Counted from the first letter of the stretch, positions 1 to 9,028 are shown. The stretch: 64,000 nucleotides of DNA from Notoacmeibacter ruber (GCF_003668555.1 NZ_RCWN01000001.1:868001-932000), one strand, 5' to 3'. Numbers and translations are program-made. Notes: generated by a model from the sequence alone, not told the origin.

Positions 1-94
1 CGGCCAAGCCCAAAGCTGCCCCGGATGCCAGCAATCCACCAAGGACGGCACGCCGGGAGCGGTCCTCAGCGTTTTTATCTTTATTTTTTAGCAT
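1..94 (-). CDS. N-terminus of an exported protein with twin-arginine-like signal (partial)
   Basis: Only the first 31 codons lie in the window, read leftwards from ATG at 92-94. The peptide starts with a charged stretch (MLKNKDKNAED), then SRRAVLGG and a hydrophobic run rich in Ala, Leu and Gly. That layout is typical of a Tat (twin-arginine) signal peptide, so the mature protein is probably exported folded, often with a cofactor. The ribosome binding site is weak (GGGG about 6 bases upstream). It is divergent from sodB. The body of the protein is outside the window, so its function cannot be named. Confidence 0.6.
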   Translation of the reverse strand, partial: MLKNKDKNAEDRSRRAVLGGLLASGAALGLA

Positions 95-374
95 GATTCC
101 CCACGCACATAACTTGATCCCGCGATGTAGTTCCAAAACCTAACGCTCGGCTAGCGCGTCCGTTCCCGCTCTCGCCACATCTCGCGCGCTGTGGCTCTTT
201 TGTTACAGCTCTTTTCTCTTGGCTGGTACCTTGCGGGCTCTAGATCGGTTGGCGAGCCGCCGGGATTATCCGAGTGGAAATGCAGTGAACGAAATCGCAC
301 CCTCGACCGTTAACGAGGGGAGTGCACTGCCTCCGGGCGGTGACATTAGACAATTGCTAATGAAGGAGACAATT

Positions 375-977
375 ATGGCTTTTTCCCTACCCGATCTGCC
401 TTATGCTTACGATGCGTTGAGCCCTCATATGAGTGCAGAGACGCTCGAGTTTCACCACGACAAGCACCACAACTCCTACCTTGAGACGATGAACGATCTC
501 ATCAAGGGAACGGAATACGAGTCGATGGAACTCGAGGAAATCGTCAAGAAGAGCCACAAGGAAAACCAGAAGCTCTTCAACCAGTCCGCACAGTTCTACA
601 ACCACCTGCATTTTTGGAACTGGATGAAGCCGAATGGCGGCGGCAAGAATCTGCCGGCGAAGCTTCAGGAAGCCATCGAGAGCGATCTTGGCGGTTACGA
701 CAAATTCCGCGAGGATTTCATCAATGCGGGCAAGACGCAGTTCGGCTCCGGCTGGGCTTGGCTTTTCGTCAAGGACGGCAAGCTTGCCATTGATAACGGC
801 CTGAACGGCGAGAATCCGCTGGTCATGGGCGGTACGCCCATTCTCGGTGTCGATGTGTGGGAGCACTCCTACTACATCGATTACCGCAATGCCCGCCCGA
901 AATATCTCGAGGCGTTCGTCGATAATCTGATCAACTGGGACTACGTGCTGGAACGCTACGAAGCCGCAACAAGCTGA
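375..977 (+). CDS. sodB: Superoxide dismutase [Fe], SodB
   Basis: A 200-residue iron/manganese superoxide dismutase that converts superoxide to hydrogen peroxide and oxygen, probably in the cytosol as there is no signal peptide. The four metal ligands are visible: His27 (EFHHDKHH), His77 (FYNHLHFW), Asp160 and His164 (DVWEHSYYIDY). GSGWAWL follows the iron-type pattern, so Fe is more likely than Mn, but metal use cannot be proved from sequence. An in-frame extension runs upstream to 219. The ATG at 375 is preferred because it follows a good Shine-Dalgarno (AAGGAG, 363-368) and gives the family's normal length and N-terminus. A strong hairpin terminator follows. Confidence 0.96.
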   Translation: MAFSLPDLPYAYDALSPHMSAETLEFHHDKHHNSYLETMNDLIKGTEYESMELEEIVKKSHKENQKLFNQSAQFYNHLHFWNWMKPNGGGKNLPAKLQEAIESDLGGYDKFREDFINAGKTQFGSGWAWLFVKDGKLAIDNGLNGENPLVMGGTPILGVDVWEHSYYIDYRNARPKYLEAFVDNLINWDYVLERYEAATS

Positions 978-1001
978 TCCTTGTAAACGTCGATCGAAAC
1001 G

Positions 1002-1035
1002 ACCCCGCCGGCCTCGGGCTGGCGGGGTTCTTTAT
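1002..1035 (+). terminator. Rho-independent terminator of sodB
   Basis: ACCCCGCCGG (1002-1011) pairs with CTGGCGGGGT (1019-1028) around a short loop, followed by TCTTTATT. It lies 25 bases after the sodB stop and touches the 3' end of the convergent gene on the minus strand, so it may work in both directions. Confidence 0.85.
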
Positions 1036-2129
1036 TGCGCGCTACGAGCTGCTGCATCTGGCGGAAACACTGTGATGGTCTCCTGCTCGCCATCAAAGCT
1101 TGGATCCACGGCAAATTCCGAGAGGGTGAACCCACGACCGTTCCACTTGTAGGTGGCGGTGGAGAGGGCATCACCAAAACCGCGCCACTTCGCATAGGTC
1201 GTTATCGCTTCGGCCTGCGCGTTCCACGAAGCGTTTATCAACTGGTCGGTCGTGGTCCAGCCGGTGACGTCGATGCGTTCCACCGGACCGTCCACGCCTT
1301 GTTCCGGGCTCGGCCCGAGATCGTAGTCGACCTCCGCTTCGGCAAAGCTGTGGCTGATCGTATAGGAGGCCTCGCTCGACGACAGCCATTTGGTCATCAT
1401 GTTGTAAGCGCCCATCGCGCAGGTGAATGAGGCGAGGACCGTCACGGGCCCGTTGTCATCGGGGTCCGAAGATTGGGGCAGAATCGTCACGCTTTCGGGG
1501 TGCACACCGAGCGCATCGTCACATTCATCGCTGTCCCGGCGCAGAAAGCTCTGTGTGAGAGCAATCGTTTGCGCCAAGCCCTCAGGCGGGGTCTGCGGCA
1601 TGGGCTCGGGGCCATATTCGGGCCGGACGGGCGAGCCGCTATCGTCGCAGTCCATCATCGCGGTCTCGTAAGCCTGATCCGAGGCGGCGATGGCTGTCCG
1701 ATCGATATGCCATCCAGTGAAATCCGAGGCCTGAATCGATGGCTGGGCAAGACGCAGGCGCATGCAACCGGCGTAAACATCCTGGCTCCCGTCTTTGCCG
1801 ACGGAGCGGATGGCAACGGGTATGACGGCGTAGATGGAGCCAGCGGCGCCTTCCTGTCGTGCTCCGCCTGTCGCGATTTGAACCATCGCCATCTCTTCAA
1901 AGCCAGCAGCGTAATCCTCCGGTGATGCGGCTGGGGGAATGCCGAAATAACTGTAGGCGCGGGAAAATTCGCGGCGGTTGATGGCATTATAGAGCGAAAA
2001 GATCACAGTCTGTGGCAAGGACCGGTCGTCGTAATAGGGCAGCCCGGAAATATCGGAAGACTGCGCCATAGAAGGTTCGGCCAGAGCCAAGAGAGGTAGA
2101 AAGAGCAGTCGTACATATCTCGAACTCAT
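1032..2129 (-). CDS. Exported DUF1176-type protein of unknown function
   Basis: A 365-residue protein with an N-terminal signal peptide (hydrophobic RLLFLPLLALAEP ending near SMA-Q). The first third has an NTF2-like feel (SLYNAINRREFSRAYSYF). The end shows the DUF1176 pattern in which a short Lys/Arg-Gly stretch is followed by YKWNGRGFTLSEF. I recognise this combination from rhizobial secreted proteins but no activity is known. It is probably periplasmic. It is convergent with sodB and shares the terminator region. The start at 2129 has only a distant purine-rich stretch (AGAGGGG), so it could be a few codons off. Confidence 0.75.
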   Translation of the reverse strand: MSSRYVRLLFLPLLALAEPSMAQSSDISGLPYYDDRSLPQTVIFSLYNAINRREFSRAYSYFGIPPAASPEDYAAGFEEMAMVQIATGGARQEGAAGSIYAVIPVAIRSVGKDGSQDVYAGCMRLRLAQPSIQASDFTGWHIDRTAIAASDQAYETAMMDCDDSGSPVRPEYGPEPMPQTPPEGLAQTIALTQSFLRRDSDECDDALGVHPESVTILPQSSDPDDNGPVTVLASFTCAMGAYNMMTKWLSSSEASYTISHSFAEAEVDYDLGPSPEQGVDGPVERIDVTGWTTTDQLINASWNAQAEAITTYAKWRGFGDALSTATYKWNGRGFTLSEFAVDPSFDGEQETITVFPPDAAARSAQ

Positions 2130-2285
2130 CGCGCGCCCATCCCCTCTTTATCGTTCACGCAGCGTACAATTTCGCGGTGAGGCGACGTGCGCAGAAAGTG
2201 CCGCAAACGTGACAGCTTGTTCACTGTTCCGTTCGGATTTCTGCGCCATAATGGGCAAAATGGCCAGCGTGAGGGAGCTTAAAGA

Positions 2286-3659
2286 ATGCGGGTCTTGAAT
2301 ACGGTCGAGCGTTACGGCGCGGTGGCCGCCCTTTTCCATTGGGCTATTGCCACACTCATTCTCGTGCTGCTGCCGCTCGGCATATATATGCATGAACTGC
2401 CCCAAGGGACGGGTAGCGAAGTTTCGCAGAAAATCTGGCTCTACAGTCTTCACAAGACACTGGGTGTCAGCGTCTTCACGCTCGCGGTCCTCCGTGTGAT
2501 CTGGGCTGCATTCAATCGCCGGCCCGCGCCTATTCACGCTGAAAGGCGGGTCGAGACGTTTCTGGCCGAAGCCGTGCACTGGGCTCTCTACGGCGCCATA
2601 CTGGCGACGCCCCTTGCAGGTTGGATTTATCACGCAGCAACGCAGGGTTTTGCACCTATCTGGTGGCCATTCAGTCAGGAGCTTCCTTTCGTGCCCGAAA
2701 ATGACCGGGCTTTCGCCGGTTGGTTCAAGAGACTCCATGCCGGTCTTGCGATCACGATGATTGGCCTTGTGGCTCTGCACGTCCTTGGGGCGTTCAAACA
2801 TGTGCTTGTCGATCGTGACGGCACGCTTGCCAGAATGGTTCCCGGTTGGCGCATCGGCAACGAGAGTGCGGCACGCGCCCGTTTGGCTGCCGAAGCCGGC
2901 CATCACCATGCTCCGGCATTCATTGTAGGTCTGATCGTTCTCGCAGTCGCCGCTTCTGTGATTGCTTTCGCCGAGAGTGCGGAAGGAGGGCGCAAACCGG
3001 ATGAGGCCGCGGTCGCCGTCTCCGACAGTCAATCTCCTGATGCCGCTTCGCAAGGCAATACGCAGTCGGAAAACGGATCCATGGTAGCGACGGATGCAGC
3101 GTCTTCCGCAGATGCTGTGGAAGAGACGTCGGGAGAGCCTGGTAATGCTTCTGATGCCAGCGCCGGTGGGGCGCCGCTCTGGGCCGTGGACCAGCAGGCG
3201 AGCGAACTCGGCATCACAGTGGCTCAGAACGGCTCGCCTACCGAGGGAACGTTCGAACAGTGGAATGCCGAGATCCGGTTCGATCCGGAGGCCTTGGATC
3301 AGTCATCCGTTCGCGTGGAAGTTGAGGTCGGCAGCCTTTCCATTGGCGATGTAAGCGATACGGCGAAGAGCCTTCTGCAGGCGCAGGAGCAGCCTGTCGC
3401 CGTTTGGAGCGCCGATCAGTTCCGGCAGACCGGCGATAACGCCTATGAGGCCGAGGGGACGCTCGAACTTGCTGGACAGAGTGCGCCGCTGACGCTGCCT
3501 TTCACGCTGAACATCGATGGCGATACCGCCGAAATGCAGTCTGAAACAACGATCCAGCGCCTCGACTGGGGCGTCGGCGCCAATGACTATCCTGAAGGGG
3601 ACACAGTCGGATTGGATGTGACACTGCGCATCAATGTGAGCGCGACACGTCAGGAGTGA
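2286..3659 (+). CDS. Cytochrome b561 fused to a YceI-like lipid-binding domain
   Basis: A 457-residue two-part protein. Residues about 1-185 are a dihaem cytochrome b561-type membrane domain with four hydrophobic helices and candidate haem ligands His18 (ALFHWA), His56 (SLHKTLG) and histidines in HAGLAITMIGLVALHVLG. A fifth hydrophobic segment (AFIVGLIVLAVAASVIAF) and an acidic Ser/Ala-rich linker follow. Residues about 290-455 are a YceI beta-barrel, a fold that binds polyisoprenoid lipids such as ubiquinone. This suggests a membrane electron carrier tethered to its own periplasmic quinone- or lipid-binding module; that role is inference. It is convergent with a free YceI gene. Confidence 0.88.
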   Translation: MRVLNTVERYGAVAALFHWAIATLILVLLPLGIYMHELPQGTGSEVSQKIWLYSLHKTLGVSVFTLAVLRVIWAAFNRRPAPIHAERRVETFLAEAVHWALYGAILATPLAGWIYHAATQGFAPIWWPFSQELPFVPENDRAFAGWFKRLHAGLAITMIGLVALHVLGAFKHVLVDRDGTLARMVPGWRIGNESAARARLAAEAGHHHAPAFIVGLIVLAVAASVIAFAESAEGGRKPDEAAVAVSDSQSPDAASQGNTQSENGSMVATDAASSADAVEETSGEPGNASDASAGGAPLWAVDQQASELGITVAQNGSPTEGTFEQWNAEIRFDPEALDQSSVRVEVEVGSLSIGDVSDTAKSLLQAQEQPVAVWSADQFRQTGDNAYEAEGTLELAGQSAPLTLPFTLNIDGDTAEMQSETTIQRLDWGVGANDYPEGDTVGLDVTLRINVSATRQE

Positions 3660-3691
3660 TGACGGTAACGCACCCATAAAAGACGGGAACG

Positions 3692-3727
3692 AAGAAGCCC
3701 CGCCGGCGCGAACCGGCGGGGCTTCTT
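3692..3727. terminator. Bidirectional terminator between two convergent YceI-domain genes
   Basis: A perfect 15-bp stem (AAGAAGCCCCGCCGG at 3692-3706 and its complement at 3713-3727) with a 6-base loop. It has T-rich DNA after it on the plus strand and TTCTTCGTT-type sequence after it on the minus strand. It sits between the stop codons of the b561-YceI gene and the stand-alone YceI gene. Confidence 0.9.
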
Positions 3728-3751
3728 TTATAGTCTCGATAAAGACGAAGC

Positions 3752-4336
3752 TTATTCGCCTTCGGCAGCCTTTGCCTCGACCGAAATCCGCAGGTCGACT
3801 TCGTCGGAGACGTTCGGAGCAAACTTGCCCATGTCCCATTCGCTGCGGTTGATGGTGGTCGTTGCGTTGAAGCCAAGCGCCTTGCCGCCGCCCATCGGAT
3901 AGTCACCCGAATTGTTCAGCGTCGTCTCCAGGGTGACAGGCTTGGTCACACCATTGAGGGTCAGGTCGCCGGTAATGTTGGCGGTATTGTCGCCGGTGGT
4001 CTCAATGCTCGTCGATTCGAAGGTGATCGCCGGGTTCGCCTCGGCGCCGAAGAAGTCCTCGCCCTTCAGGTGTTCGGCACGCTCTTCCCAGCCGGTAAGA
4101 AGCGAAGAAGCAGGGATTTCAACGGAGACGGAAGAGTTTTCCGGGCTTTCTTCGTCGAACATGATCTCGCCTTCGAAGCCACTGAACATGCCGGTGGTTT
4201 CGGAATAGCCAAGATGATTCCAGGTGAACACGACCTGGCTGTGGCTCGCATCGAGTTCGTATCGGACAGGCTCGGCGAAAGCGCTGGTCGAGAGCAGGGC
4301 TGAAGCGGCAAGGCCGAGACTAAAAGCACGTAGCAT
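3752..4336 (-). CDS. Periplasmic YceI family protein
   Basis: A 194-residue YceI-like protein with a clear signal peptide (LGLAASALLSTSAFA-E). The mature part has the family hallmarks YELDASHSQVVFTWNHLG near the start and DLTLNGVTKPVTLE in the middle. YceI proteins are eight-stranded lipocalin-like barrels that bind an isoprenoid or quinone. The neighbouring convergent gene carries the same domain fused to cytochrome b561, which suggests the two act on the same lipid or electron path. Closely similar pairs occur in other proteobacteria. Confidence 0.92.
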   Translation of the reverse strand: MLRAFSLGLAASALLSTSAFAEPVRYELDASHSQVVFTWNHLGYSETTGMFSGFEGEIMFDEESPENSSVSVEIPASSLLTGWEERAEHLKGEDFFGAEANPAITFESTSIETTGDNTANITGDLTLNGVTKPVTLETTLNNSGDYPMGGGKALGFNATTTINRSEWDMGKFAPNVSDEVDLRISVEAKAAEGE

Positions 4337-4604
4337 TGAGACATTCTCCTCAATTGTTGAACGGGGATCGGGGGATAAACTGATTGGGGTTTTTGTTGAC
4401 CAATTTCCTCCGCAGATTTTCCATCCTGCAGAATCCGGTTGGTCCCATGAGATTATGTCACTAATTGTTCACTGCAACTGTCGATCAGATGACAATGCGT
4501 TCACAATCGCGCAGAAAATCGATCCATTAAATCGACAGGGTCTCTTGCCCGCAGAAGTTTCAAGCGTTTAACAGCGCGTTGGAAGAGGGAAGGGAGGATG
4601 ATCG

Positions 4605-5360
4605 GTGGGTGCGTTGGAAATCGGACTTCTGTTCGTTGCCGGGTTTCTGTCCGGTGCGATCAACGCCGTCGCGGGCGGCGGCACCTTCATCTCGTTTGGA
4701 GCATTATCGCTGCTCGGCGTACCGCCGATCTCCGCCAATGCAACGTCGTCCATCGCCCAACTGCCGGGTTATGTGACCTCCACGCTGGCTTACTGGTCAT
4801 CGATCCGAAAGGTGCTCGGCAGCGCACTTCTGCTAGCCCTTGTTTCGATCATCGGCGCGTTGGGCGGATCGCTCTTTCTTCTCTGGCTGTCCAATGACCG
4901 CTTTGCAGCACTGGTTCCCTGGTTGCTGCTGGCCGCAACCGCTCTCTTCGCCGCCGGACCCTGGCTTAAACCGGTACCGGCGAAGCCTGGCGAAGAGCAG
5001 ATGTCCAATAGGTTCGCCAGCACTGCGGTCCAGTTCGTCACCTCGATTTATGGCGGCTTCTTCGGCGCCGGCATGGGTATCATGATGCTGGCGACGCTGG
5101 GGCTGACGGAAGGCGGTGATTATCATCGCCTCAATGCACTGAAAAACCTGCTTTCCAACGTGATCGCGATTGTCGCGATCGTCGTGTTCGTCTCGGGCGG
5201 CGTGATCTCTTGGCCGGGCGCACTGGCCATGATCCCGGGCGTCGCGCTCGGCGGCTATAGCGGCGTCTGGGCCGCCAAGCGCGTGCCGCAAACGGCCGTC
5301 CGCCTCTTCGTTATCGCGGTCGGCCTGTTCCTCGCCGGCTATTATTTCTGGAAGGGATAG
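4605..5360 (+). CDS. TauE/SafE family permease (sulfite/organosulfonate exporter type)
   Basis: A 251-residue inner-membrane protein with seven to eight hydrophobic helices. Both TauE/SafE half-repeats are visible: AGGGTFISFGAL followed by GVPPISANATSSI near the N-terminus, and FFGAGMGIMMLATLGL with NALKNLLSNVIA in the second half. Members move sulfite, sulfonates or other small anions; the substrate here is unknown. The start is GTG at 4605, preceded by GGGAGG. The stop lies 3 bases from the end of the convergent oligopeptidase gene, with no separate terminator visible. Confidence 0.9.
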   Translation: MGALEIGLLFVAGFLSGAINAVAGGGTFISFGALSLLGVPPISANATSSIAQLPGYVTSTLAYWSSIRKVLGSALLLALVSIIGALGGSLFLLWLSNDRFAALVPWLLLAATALFAAGPWLKPVPAKPGEEQMSNRFASTAVQFVTSIYGGFFGAGMGIMMLATLGLTEGGDYHRLNALKNLLSNVIAIVAIVVFVSGGVISWPGALAMIPGVALGGYSGVWAAKRVPQTAVRLFVIAVGLFLAGYYFWKG

Positions 5361-5363
5361 GCG

Positions 5364-7490
5364 TTAGCGCGATATCTCCGCATCGGTCTTTCCGGCCACC
5401 TTCAGTGCAAAGGCGTAGGAAAACGCAACCTCTTCAAGCCGCGAGAAGCGGCCGGACGCGCCAGCATGGCCCGCATCCATATTGATCTTGAACAGGACCG
5501 GCGCGCCGGACGTCGAATATTCACGCAGTTTCGCGACCCATTTGGCCGGCTCCCAATAGGTGACGCGCGGGTCGGTCAGCCCGGCTAAGGCCAGAATCGG
5601 CGGGTAGGGGAGGGCCGCGACATTGTCGACAGGCGAATAGGCGGCAATCGTGCGGTAGTCGTCTTCGCTCTCGATCGGATTGCCCCATTCCGGCCATTCC
5701 GGCGGAGTGAGCGGCAAGGTATCGTCCAGCATGGTCGTCAAGACGTCGACGAAGGGCACCTCAGCGATAATGCCGCCAAAGCTCTCGGGCGCCATATTCG
5801 CGACAGCGCCCATCAGCATGCCACCAGCCGAACCGCCCTGCGCGATGATGCGGTCATGGCTGGTAAATTCGTGACTGACGAGATGCGCGGCGGCGGCGAT
5901 GAAGTCGTGGAATGTGTTGGTTTTTCTGCCACGCTTGCCGGTCTCGTACCAGTCCCAGCCCTTGTCCTTGCCGCCGCGGATATGGGCGATGGCATAGATG
6001 AAACCGCGATCCACCAGGCTGAAGGCGTTTGTGTTGAAGCTGGCCGGGATGGAGATGCCGTAAGAACCGTAGCCGTAGAGAAGGCACGGCGCAGAGCCGT
6101 CGAGTGGCGTATCCTTATGATAGAGGATTGAGACCGGGACCATCTCGCCATCATGACTGCGGGCCTGCAACCGGCGCGTGACATATTGCGAAGCGTCGTG
6201 GCCTGACGGCACGTCCTGTTCCTTCAGCAGGCGGCGCTCCCGAGTGACCATATCGTATTCGTAGAGTTGGCTGGGCGTCGTCATCGACGAATAGGAAAAG
6301 CGGATCTTCGTCGTGTCATATTCCAGCGAGCCACCGAGGCCCAGCGAATAGGCCTCTTCGTCGAATGCGATTTCATGCTCCTCGCCGGACTTGCGATCTC
6401 GGATAACGATGCGCGGCAGCCCGTCCTGCTTTTCCAGCCGGACAAGATGGCCGGCAAAGGACGCGATGGAGAGGATGAGTCGTCCCGCCTCGTGCGGCAC
6501 GATTTCGCGCCAATTGGCCTTGGACGGATCGGCAACAGCCGCTTCCATCACCTTGAAATCCTTTGCGCCGTCGGCGTTGGTGAGGATGAAGAAAACATCG
6601 CCGCCTTCCTCGAGCTCGTACTGCAGGCCTTCCTCGCGGGGATGGACAATCTTTGGCGTGAGATCCGAGAGGTCGGCGGGCAGAAGGCGGAATTCGGTCG
6701 TCTCATGGTCGTGGACCGAGATCATGATCCAGTCGTTGAGCCGGGTGCCGCCGACGCTCATGAACATCCCGTCATCGGTTTCGGTATAGATCGAGACATC
6801 TTCGGAGGCGGGTTCGCCGAGCTGGTGAAGGAGAATCTCCTTGGGACGATGGTTCTCGTCGAGCCTGGTGTAGAAGAAGGCGTCGGAATTCGCCGCCCAT
6901 GTTCCCGAGCCGCCCGTATTGGTGATGCGGTCGGAATCATTGGACTGCTCGGCCGAGCGGACGACCAGCGTATAAAATTCGGAGCCCTTGGCATCGTGGC
7001 CCCAGAGAACACGCCGGTGATTGGGTGAGTGGTCGACCGATCCAAGCCGGAAATACGCTTTTCCCTCGGCTTCGGCGTCACCATCCAGAAGGACGACTTC
7101 TTCGCCACCATCGCGCGGGGTGCGGATGAATTTCGGATGTTCTCCGCCCAGAACATATTTGGTGCCATAGGCATAAGGCCCATCGGGAATCGGAACCGAG
7201 GAATCGTCCTCCTTGATCCGGCCCTTCATTTCGGAAAAGAGCGTTTTCCGCAGCTCTTCGGTGTCCGCCATCAGCGCGGCGGCATAAGCGTTTTCGGCTT
7301 CCAGATGCGTACGGATCGCGGGGTCGAGCAAGCTGGGATCGTGGAACATGTCCTGCCAGTTTTCCGCGCGCAGCCAGGCATAATCGTCGCTACGGGCGAT
7401 CGCATGCCGGGTCTCCTCGAAGGCCACTTTTTTCGCGACCGGCGGTGCTGCATTTTCGGATGAGGAAGCAAATTTGGAACTGGTCATCAT
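5364..7490 (-). CDS. ptrB: Oligopeptidase B (S9A prolyl-oligopeptidase family)
   Basis: A 708-residue cytosolic serine peptidase that cuts short peptides after Lys/Arg. It has a beta-propeller domain (residues about 70-430) followed by an alpha/beta hydrolase domain. The catalytic residues are Ser554 in GGSAGGMLMG, Asp in AGLTDPRVTYWEP and His in MDAGHAGASGR. The reading frame stays open far upstream to 8156. That part is antisense to the glutathione transferase gene and looks unlike the family, so it was left out. ATGs at 7490 and 7487 fit the usual N-terminus; 7514 and 7523 are also possible, and none has a strong ribosome site. Confidence 0.93.
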   Translation of the reverse strand: MMTSSKFASSSENAAPPVAKKVAFEETRHAIARSDDYAWLRAENWQDMFHDPSLLDPAIRTHLEAENAYAAALMADTEELRKTLFSEMKGRIKEDDSSVPIPDGPYAYGTKYVLGGEHPKFIRTPRDGGEEVVLLDGDAEAEGKAYFRLGSVDHSPNHRRVLWGHDAKGSEFYTLVVRSAEQSNDSDRITNTGGSGTWAANSDAFFYTRLDENHRPKEILLHQLGEPASEDVSIYTETDDGMFMSVGGTRLNDWIMISVHDHETTEFRLLPADLSDLTPKIVHPREEGLQYELEEGGDVFFILTNADGAKDFKVMEAAVADPSKANWREIVPHEAGRLILSIASFAGHLVRLEKQDGLPRIVIRDRKSGEEHEIAFDEEAYSLGLGGSLEYDTTKIRFSYSSMTTPSQLYEYDMVTRERRLLKEQDVPSGHDASQYVTRRLQARSHDGEMVPVSILYHKDTPLDGSAPCLLYGYGSYGISIPASFNTNAFSLVDRGFIYAIAHIRGGKDKGWDWYETGKRGRKTNTFHDFIAAAAHLVSHEFTSHDRIIAQGGSAGGMLMGAVANMAPESFGGIIAEVPFVDVLTTMLDDTLPLTPPEWPEWGNPIESEDDYRTIAAYSPVDNVAALPYPPILALAGLTDPRVTYWEPAKWVAKLREYSTSGAPVLFKINMDAGHAGASGRFSRLEEVAFSYAFALKVAGKTDAEISR

Positions 7491-7664
7491 AGCGTCTTCG
7501 GTTGGCTCGATCATGGCTCTCATGTGCGGTGTTTCGCCTTGCGCGACAAGGGCCCGAATTGTCTGCATGACGGAGATGAGAGCATCATTCTGCCCGATAG
7601 CAGCCGGCTTTGACCTCGGCGCGAACCACTCGTAACCTCTTCTTTTGTCCGTGGAGGCCGGATC

Positions 7665-8291
7665 ATGGCGAAACTTGTCTTCTATACAAATCCGATGAGC
7701 CGCGGGCAGATCGCGCGCTGGATGCTGGAGGAGGTCGGCGCCGATTATGACGAGCAGTTGCTGGTCTATGGCCCCGAGGGCATGGCTGCCGAAAATTATC
7801 GGAAAATCAATCCGATGGCCAAGGTGCCGGCTATCGTTCACAATGGCCATGTCATCACGGAGGCCGCAGCGATCGGCCTTTATCTGGCGGATGTTTTTTC
7901 CGGACGCGGGCTTGGTCCGAACGATGACGAGCGCGCGGCCTATTATCGCTGGACGCTGTTTTGTGCAGGGCCTCTTGAGCAGGCGGTGACAAGCCGCGCC
8001 ATGGGCTGGCAGACCCCTGATGATCCGCAAAAGCAGGGCATGCTTGGCTTCGGCAATTTCGATCGCACGATCGATACGCTGGAGCACCACCTGAGCGGCC
8101 GCCATTATGTCTGTGGTGACCGTTTCACCATGGCCGATTGCTACGTGGGCAGCCATGTGGACTGGGGCCTTGCCTTCGGTACCATCCCGGCGCGGCCAGC
8201 CTTCAAGAGCTATGTCGAGCGCTTGCGCGAGCGTTCCGCCTATCGAACGGCAAAGGCCCGCGATCAGGAACTGATCGAGCAGATGAAATAG
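7665..8291 (+). CDS. Glutathione S-transferase family protein
   Basis: A 208-residue cytosolic GST. The N-terminal thioredoxin-like domain (KLVFYTNPMSRGQIARWMLEE) contains a Ser in the position that activates glutathione in beta/theta-like GSTs. KVPAIVHNGHVITEAAAI is the glutathione-binding cis-Pro and ESxA-like region. The C-terminal helical domain ends with the usual FTMADCYVGS motif. The substrate cannot be predicted. The ATG at 7665 follows GGAGG at 7653-7657. It is divergent from the oligopeptidase B gene, with which it shares a short promoter region. Confidence 0.92.
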   Translation: MAKLVFYTNPMSRGQIARWMLEEVGADYDEQLLVYGPEGMAAENYRKINPMAKVPAIVHNGHVITEAAAIGLYLADVFSGRGLGPNDDERAAYYRWTLFCAGPLEQAVTSRAMGWQTPDDPQKQGMLGFGNFDRTIDTLEHHLSGRHYVCGDRFTMADCYVGSHVDWGLAFGTIPARPAFKSYVERLRERSAYRTAKARDQELIEQMK

Positions 8292-8312
8292 GGCAGTTGA
8301 GGCGCGGACCGG

Positions 8313-8444
8313 CTATTGGAGGCCGAGAAACCGGTTCGGCACGAGGCGGTATTCGCGCGTCTCTACGTCGCGATCGAGTGGGAAAGATCGCAGCCAAAGC
8401 CTCGCCGTCTCGAGAACCGGCGGCCTCGAACGGCTGGACATCAT
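8313..8444 (-). CDS. Possible 43-residue protein translationally coupled to msrB
   Basis: The two ATGs at 8444 and 8441 overlap the msrB stop codon (ATGATG across TGA), the arrangement used for coupled translation. The 43-residue product begins MMSSRSRPPVLETARLWLRSF. The TARLxLRxF stretch resembles the first strand of GNAT acetyltransferases, but the frame ends long before a full GNAT domain. It may be a genuine small protein, the stub of a deleted acetyltransferase gene, or chance. There is no separate ribosome binding site. Confidence 0.3.
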   Translation of the reverse strand: MMSSRSRPPVLETARLWLRSFPLDRDVETREYRLVPNRFLGLQ

Positions 8445-8851
8445 TCGCCCTGCGGTTCGAAATCCATCGCGACGCCGTTCATGCAGTAGCGAAGGCCCGT
8501 CGGTTGCGGCCCGTCGGGAAAGACGTGGCCGAGATGGCCGTCGCACTCTGCACAGCGCACTTCGGTCCGCGTCATGAAAAGCGAGCGGTCCTTATGGGTC
8601 GTGACGGCTCCGCCCTCGATCGGCTGATAGAAGCTCGGCCAGCCGGTGCCGCTTTCATATTTGGCGTCGGAGGCAAATAGAGGCCGGCCGCAGCCCGCGC
8701 AGACAAAGGTGCCCTCTCGTTTTTCCTCATTGAGGGGGGAGGTGCCGGCGCTCTCGGTGCCATGCTTTCGCAGGACGCGAAATTCCTCGGGGGTGAGGAT
8801 GTCCTTCCATTCGTCTTCGGTCCGCTCGATCGGCGGTTTGGTCTCACTCAT
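8441..8851 (-). CDS. msrB: Peptide-methionine (R)-S-oxide reductase MsrB
   Basis: A 136-residue SelR-type reductase that repairs the R form of methionine sulfoxide in proteins. The structural zinc cysteines are Cys51, Cys54, Cys100 and Cys103 (CAGC and CAEC). The catalytic Cys123 is in RYCMNGVAM. SGTGWPSF and GHLGHVF are typical substrate-site motifs. The frame is open to 9004, but the ATG at 8851 has a good GGGAG site and gives the standard length. No signal peptide is visible, so it should be cytosolic. Its stop overlaps the start of a possible tiny ORF. Confidence 0.95.
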   Translation of the reverse strand: MSETKPPIERTEDEWKDILTPEEFRVLRKHGTESAGTSPLNEEKREGTFVCAGCGRPLFASDAKYESGTGWPSFYQPIEGGAVTTHKDRSLFMTRTEVRCAECDGHLGHVFPDGPQPTGLRYCMNGVAMDFEPQGE

Positions 8852-9028
8852 TATCGACTCCCGTCTGTTTTCGACAATATAGGGGTTTTCAGGCGCAAAA
8901 GGAGAGGAGGGGTGGCCGAGAACGGGCGAGGAGATTGACCCTGCCCGCATCGATCTTATACGGAAAACCACCGGAGCTTCCGCGTCAGGGGGCCGGCTTG
9001 CCAAAGAGAGACGAAAGGGAATCCAGGT

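Noticed and set aside
219..374. N-terminal extension of SodB
   Set aside because: The ATG at 375 has a strong ribosome site and the normal SodB N-terminus; the extension looks like untranslated leader.
7491..8156. Upstream extension of the oligopeptidase B frame
   Set aside because: It lies antisense to the glutathione transferase gene, has no family similarity, and would make the enzyme over 200 residues too long.
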